7,752 bases of DNA, taken from assembly GCA_902362865.1 (NCBI GenBank), contig CABIYE010000037.1:1-7752 (forward strand), given 5' to 3'. Position numbers and translations under genes: made by a program. Source of the DNA: Clostridiaceae bacterium (GTDB lineage: Bacteria > Bacillota > Clostridia > Lachnospirales > Lachnospiraceae). Below are positions 6,408 through 7,752 of this stretch, in pieces (position 1 is the stretch's first letter; each line of letters opens with the position of its first letter). Under the pieces are notes generated by a model, which was not told the origin of the DNA, did not search any database, and saw only the letters and a list, made by a program, of their open reading frames with translations.

Positions 6408-7522
6408 GAGCAGTAGGAATTATTTTAGCCGGTGGGAACAGCAACAAGATGAAAGAACTTACTCACAGACGCGCGGTGGCAGCAATGCCGATCGCAGGCA
6501 GCTACAGGGCAATTGATTTTGCGCTGAGCAACATGTCCAATTCGCATGTGCAGAAAGTTGCCGTGCTGACTCAGTACAATGCCCGTTCGCTGAATGAGCA
6601 TCTGAATTCCTCCAAATGGTGGAATTTCGGAAGAAAGCAAGGCGGTCTGTATGTATTTACGCCTACCATTACACATGATAATGGCTATTGGTACAGAGGG
6701 ACGGCAGATGCCATTTATCAGAATCTGGATTTTCTGAAAAGATGCCATGAACCGTATGTGATTATTACATCGGGAGATGCAGTGTATAAGATGGACTACA
6801 ACAAAGTCCTGGAATATCATATAGCCAAACAGGCGGATATTACGATTGTGTGTAAGGATCTGGAGCCCGGCGAAGACGCCAGAAGATTCGGAACATTGAA
6901 AATGAATGAAGATATGCGGGTAGAAGGATTTGAAGAGAAGCCGATGGTTGCAAATTCCAATACCATCTCAACCGGGATCTATATTATCAGACGCCGCCAA
7001 CTGATTGACCTTATTGAACATTCGGCAGAAGAAGAGAGACATGATTTTGTAACGGATATTTTAATCAGATATAAGAATCTGAAGAAAATATACGGTTATA
7101 AAATAAAAGACTACTGGAGCAACATCGCGACGGTGGACGCGTATTATCAGACAAATATGGATTTCCTGAAACCGGAAGTAAGAAATTATTTCTTTAAAGG
7201 GCATCCGGTCATTTATTCTAAGGTAAGTGATTTGCCACCGGCAAAATATAACCCCGGGGCAGTGGTGAAGAACAGCCTGATTGCAAGTGGAAGCATTATT
7301 AATGGAACGGTAGAAAATTCTGTTTTGTTTAAAAAGACCTTTGTCGGAAATAATTGTGTCATTAAGAATTCTATTATTCTGAACGACGTTTATCTGGGGG
7401 ACAATACGTATATTGAAAATTGTATTGTAGAAAGCCGTGACACAATCAGAGCCAATACGCGTTATGTCGGAGAAAACGGTGTGCGGATCGTAGTTGAAAA
7501 AAACGAAAGATATGCACTGTAA
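6404..7522 (+). CDS. glgD: Glucose-1-phosphate adenylyltransferase-like subunit GlgD
   Basis: GlgD is the second subunit of Firmicute ADP-glucose pyrophosphorylase. In studied members (for example Geobacillus) it adds to GlgC activity but works poorly or not at all alone. The 372 residues keep the fold: [13 protein letters not shown] (9-21), GTADAIYQN (99-107), [10 protein letters not shown] (123-132) and a shorter beta-helix tail from about 285. The active-site signatures are eroded. The loop that reads GGQGSRLG in GlgC is GGNSNKMK here, losing the arginine. GDH becomes GDA, and YWKDVGT becomes YWSNIAT (237-243), putting N240 where GlgC has D243. This supports a regulatory role. The start is ATG with AGGTGA six bases upstream, inside the end of glgC. 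Its 53-residue shortfall against GlgC lies mostly in the helix tail. Confidence 0.95.
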   Translation: MRAVGIILAGGNSNKMKELTHRRAVAAMPIAGSYRAIDFALSNMSNSHVQKVAVLTQYNARSLNEHLNSSKWWNFGRKQGGLYVFTPTITHDNGYWYRGTADAIYQNLDFLKRCHEPYVIITSGDAVYKMDYNKVLEYHIAKQADITIVCKDLEPGEDARRFGTLKMNEDMRVEGFEEKPMVANSNTISTGIYIIRRRQLIDLIEHSAEEERHDFVTDILIRYKNLKKIYGYKIKDYWSNIATVDAYYQTNMDFLKPEVRNYFFKGHPVIYSKVSDLPPAKYNPGAVVKNSLIASGSIINGTVENSVLFKKTFVGNNCVIKNSIILNDVYLGDNTYIENCIVESRDTIRANTRYVGENGVRIVVEKNERYAL

Positions 7523-7523
7523 T
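7494..7523 (+). promoter_or_regulatory. Possible promoter of spoVG
   Basis: TTGAAA (7494-7499), an 18-base spacer and TGTAAT (7518-7523) give a fair sigma-A match inside the last codons of glgD, with a start near 7530. No clear sigma-H pattern (AGGA...GAAT), which drives spoVG in Bacillus, was seen. Read-through from glgD is an alternative, since no terminator lies between the genes. Confidence 0.4.
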
Positions 7524-7530
7524 TTACAGT
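7516..7530. repeat. Short palindrome across the glgD stop codon
   Basis: ACTGTAA (7516-7522) and TTACAGT (7524-7530) are perfect inverted copies around one base. The palindrome includes the glgD stop TAA (7520-7522) and overlaps the -10 and start of the possible spoVG promoter. As RNA it could form only a six-pair stem, with no U-run, so it is not a terminator. Confidence 0.5.
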
Positions 7531-7561
7531 AGCAGCGACTTAAGAAAGGGGCCAGGAGCTA

Positions 7562-7752
7562 ATGCAGATCACAGATGTACGCGTACGCAGGGTGGCAAAA
7601 GAAGGGAAACTGAAAGCAGTTGTGTCTATTACGATGGACGGTGAGTTTGTAGTACATGACATTAAGATTATTGAAGGGGAAAAGGGACTTTTTATTGCCA
7701 TGCCGAGCAAGAAAGCTTTAGACGGGGAATACCGTGACATTGCACATCCAAT
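7562..7752 (+). CDS. spoVG: Septation/sporulation regulator SpoVG (3' end outside the window)
   Basis: The first 63 codons are present and the window ends inside the gene. The peptide starts [20 protein letters not shown] and continues with the family's [18 protein letters not shown] and [10 protein letters not shown] blocks, nearly at consensus. Full-length members have about 90-100 residues, so roughly two thirds is visible. SpoVG is a small cytoplasmic nucleic-acid-binding regulator. It affects asymmetric septation in sporulating bacilli and virulence or envelope genes in staphylococci. The start is ATG. AGAAAGGGG ends ten bases upstream and AGGAG (7554-7558) only three bases upstream; the first is the better-spaced site. 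It lies 39 bases after glgD and may be partly co-transcribed with the glycogen genes. Its role in this organism is inferred from the family. Confidence 0.95.
   Translation, partial: MQITDVRVRRVAKEGKLKAVVSITMDGEFVVHDIKIIEGEKGLFIAMPSKKALDGEYRDIAHP

Overview
The window looks like ordinary chromosome from a low-GC, spore-forming Firmicute, most likely a Clostridia/Lachnospiraceae-type anaerobe. That placement is inference. It rests on a spoVG homologue, the paired glgC/glgD genes, a Gram-positive-type DnaD and DnaI-like loader, strong GGAGG-type ribosome binding sites, and a long (~398 aa) form of PRPP synthetase. I see no transposase, phage gene, tRNA, rRNA or CRISPR array.

Layout. Positions 1-112 are the left edge, with two strong hairpins and possibly the last codons of a rightward gene. 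A hairpin terminator at 114-138 with a T-run on both strands separates this from a leftward block: prs (147-1343), a DnaC/DnaI-type helicase loader (1360-2349), a DnaD-domain primosome protein (2376-3392) and murC (3524-4903). On the minus strand the transcription order is murC, dnaD, dnaI/dnaC, prs, with gaps of 131, 26 and 16 bases. A 229-base AT-rich divergent intergenic region (4904-5132) holds back-to-back promoters. To its right, glgC (5133-6407) and glgD (6404-7522) overlap by four bases, and spoVG follows (7562 to beyond the window end).

The leftward genes supply peptidoglycan precursor synthesis (MurC), loading of the replicative helicase (DnaD plus loader) and PRPP for nucleotide synthesis (Prs). 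The rightward genes make ADP-glucose for glycogen (GlgC catalytic, GlgD probably regulatory) and then a sporulation/septation regulator.

The most notable non-coding signal lies in the 131-base murC-dnaD gap. It holds three perfect copies of the DnaA box (TTATCCACA on the minus strand) within 32 bases, plus a one-mismatch copy directly behind the predicted -10 of the dnaD operon. This suggests that DnaA may control its downstream primosome partners, or that the cluster titrates DnaA. A 12-bp perfect inverted repeat over the murC -10 is the second regulatory candidate. I found no convincing wholly new multi-gene system; the coding content belongs to known families.
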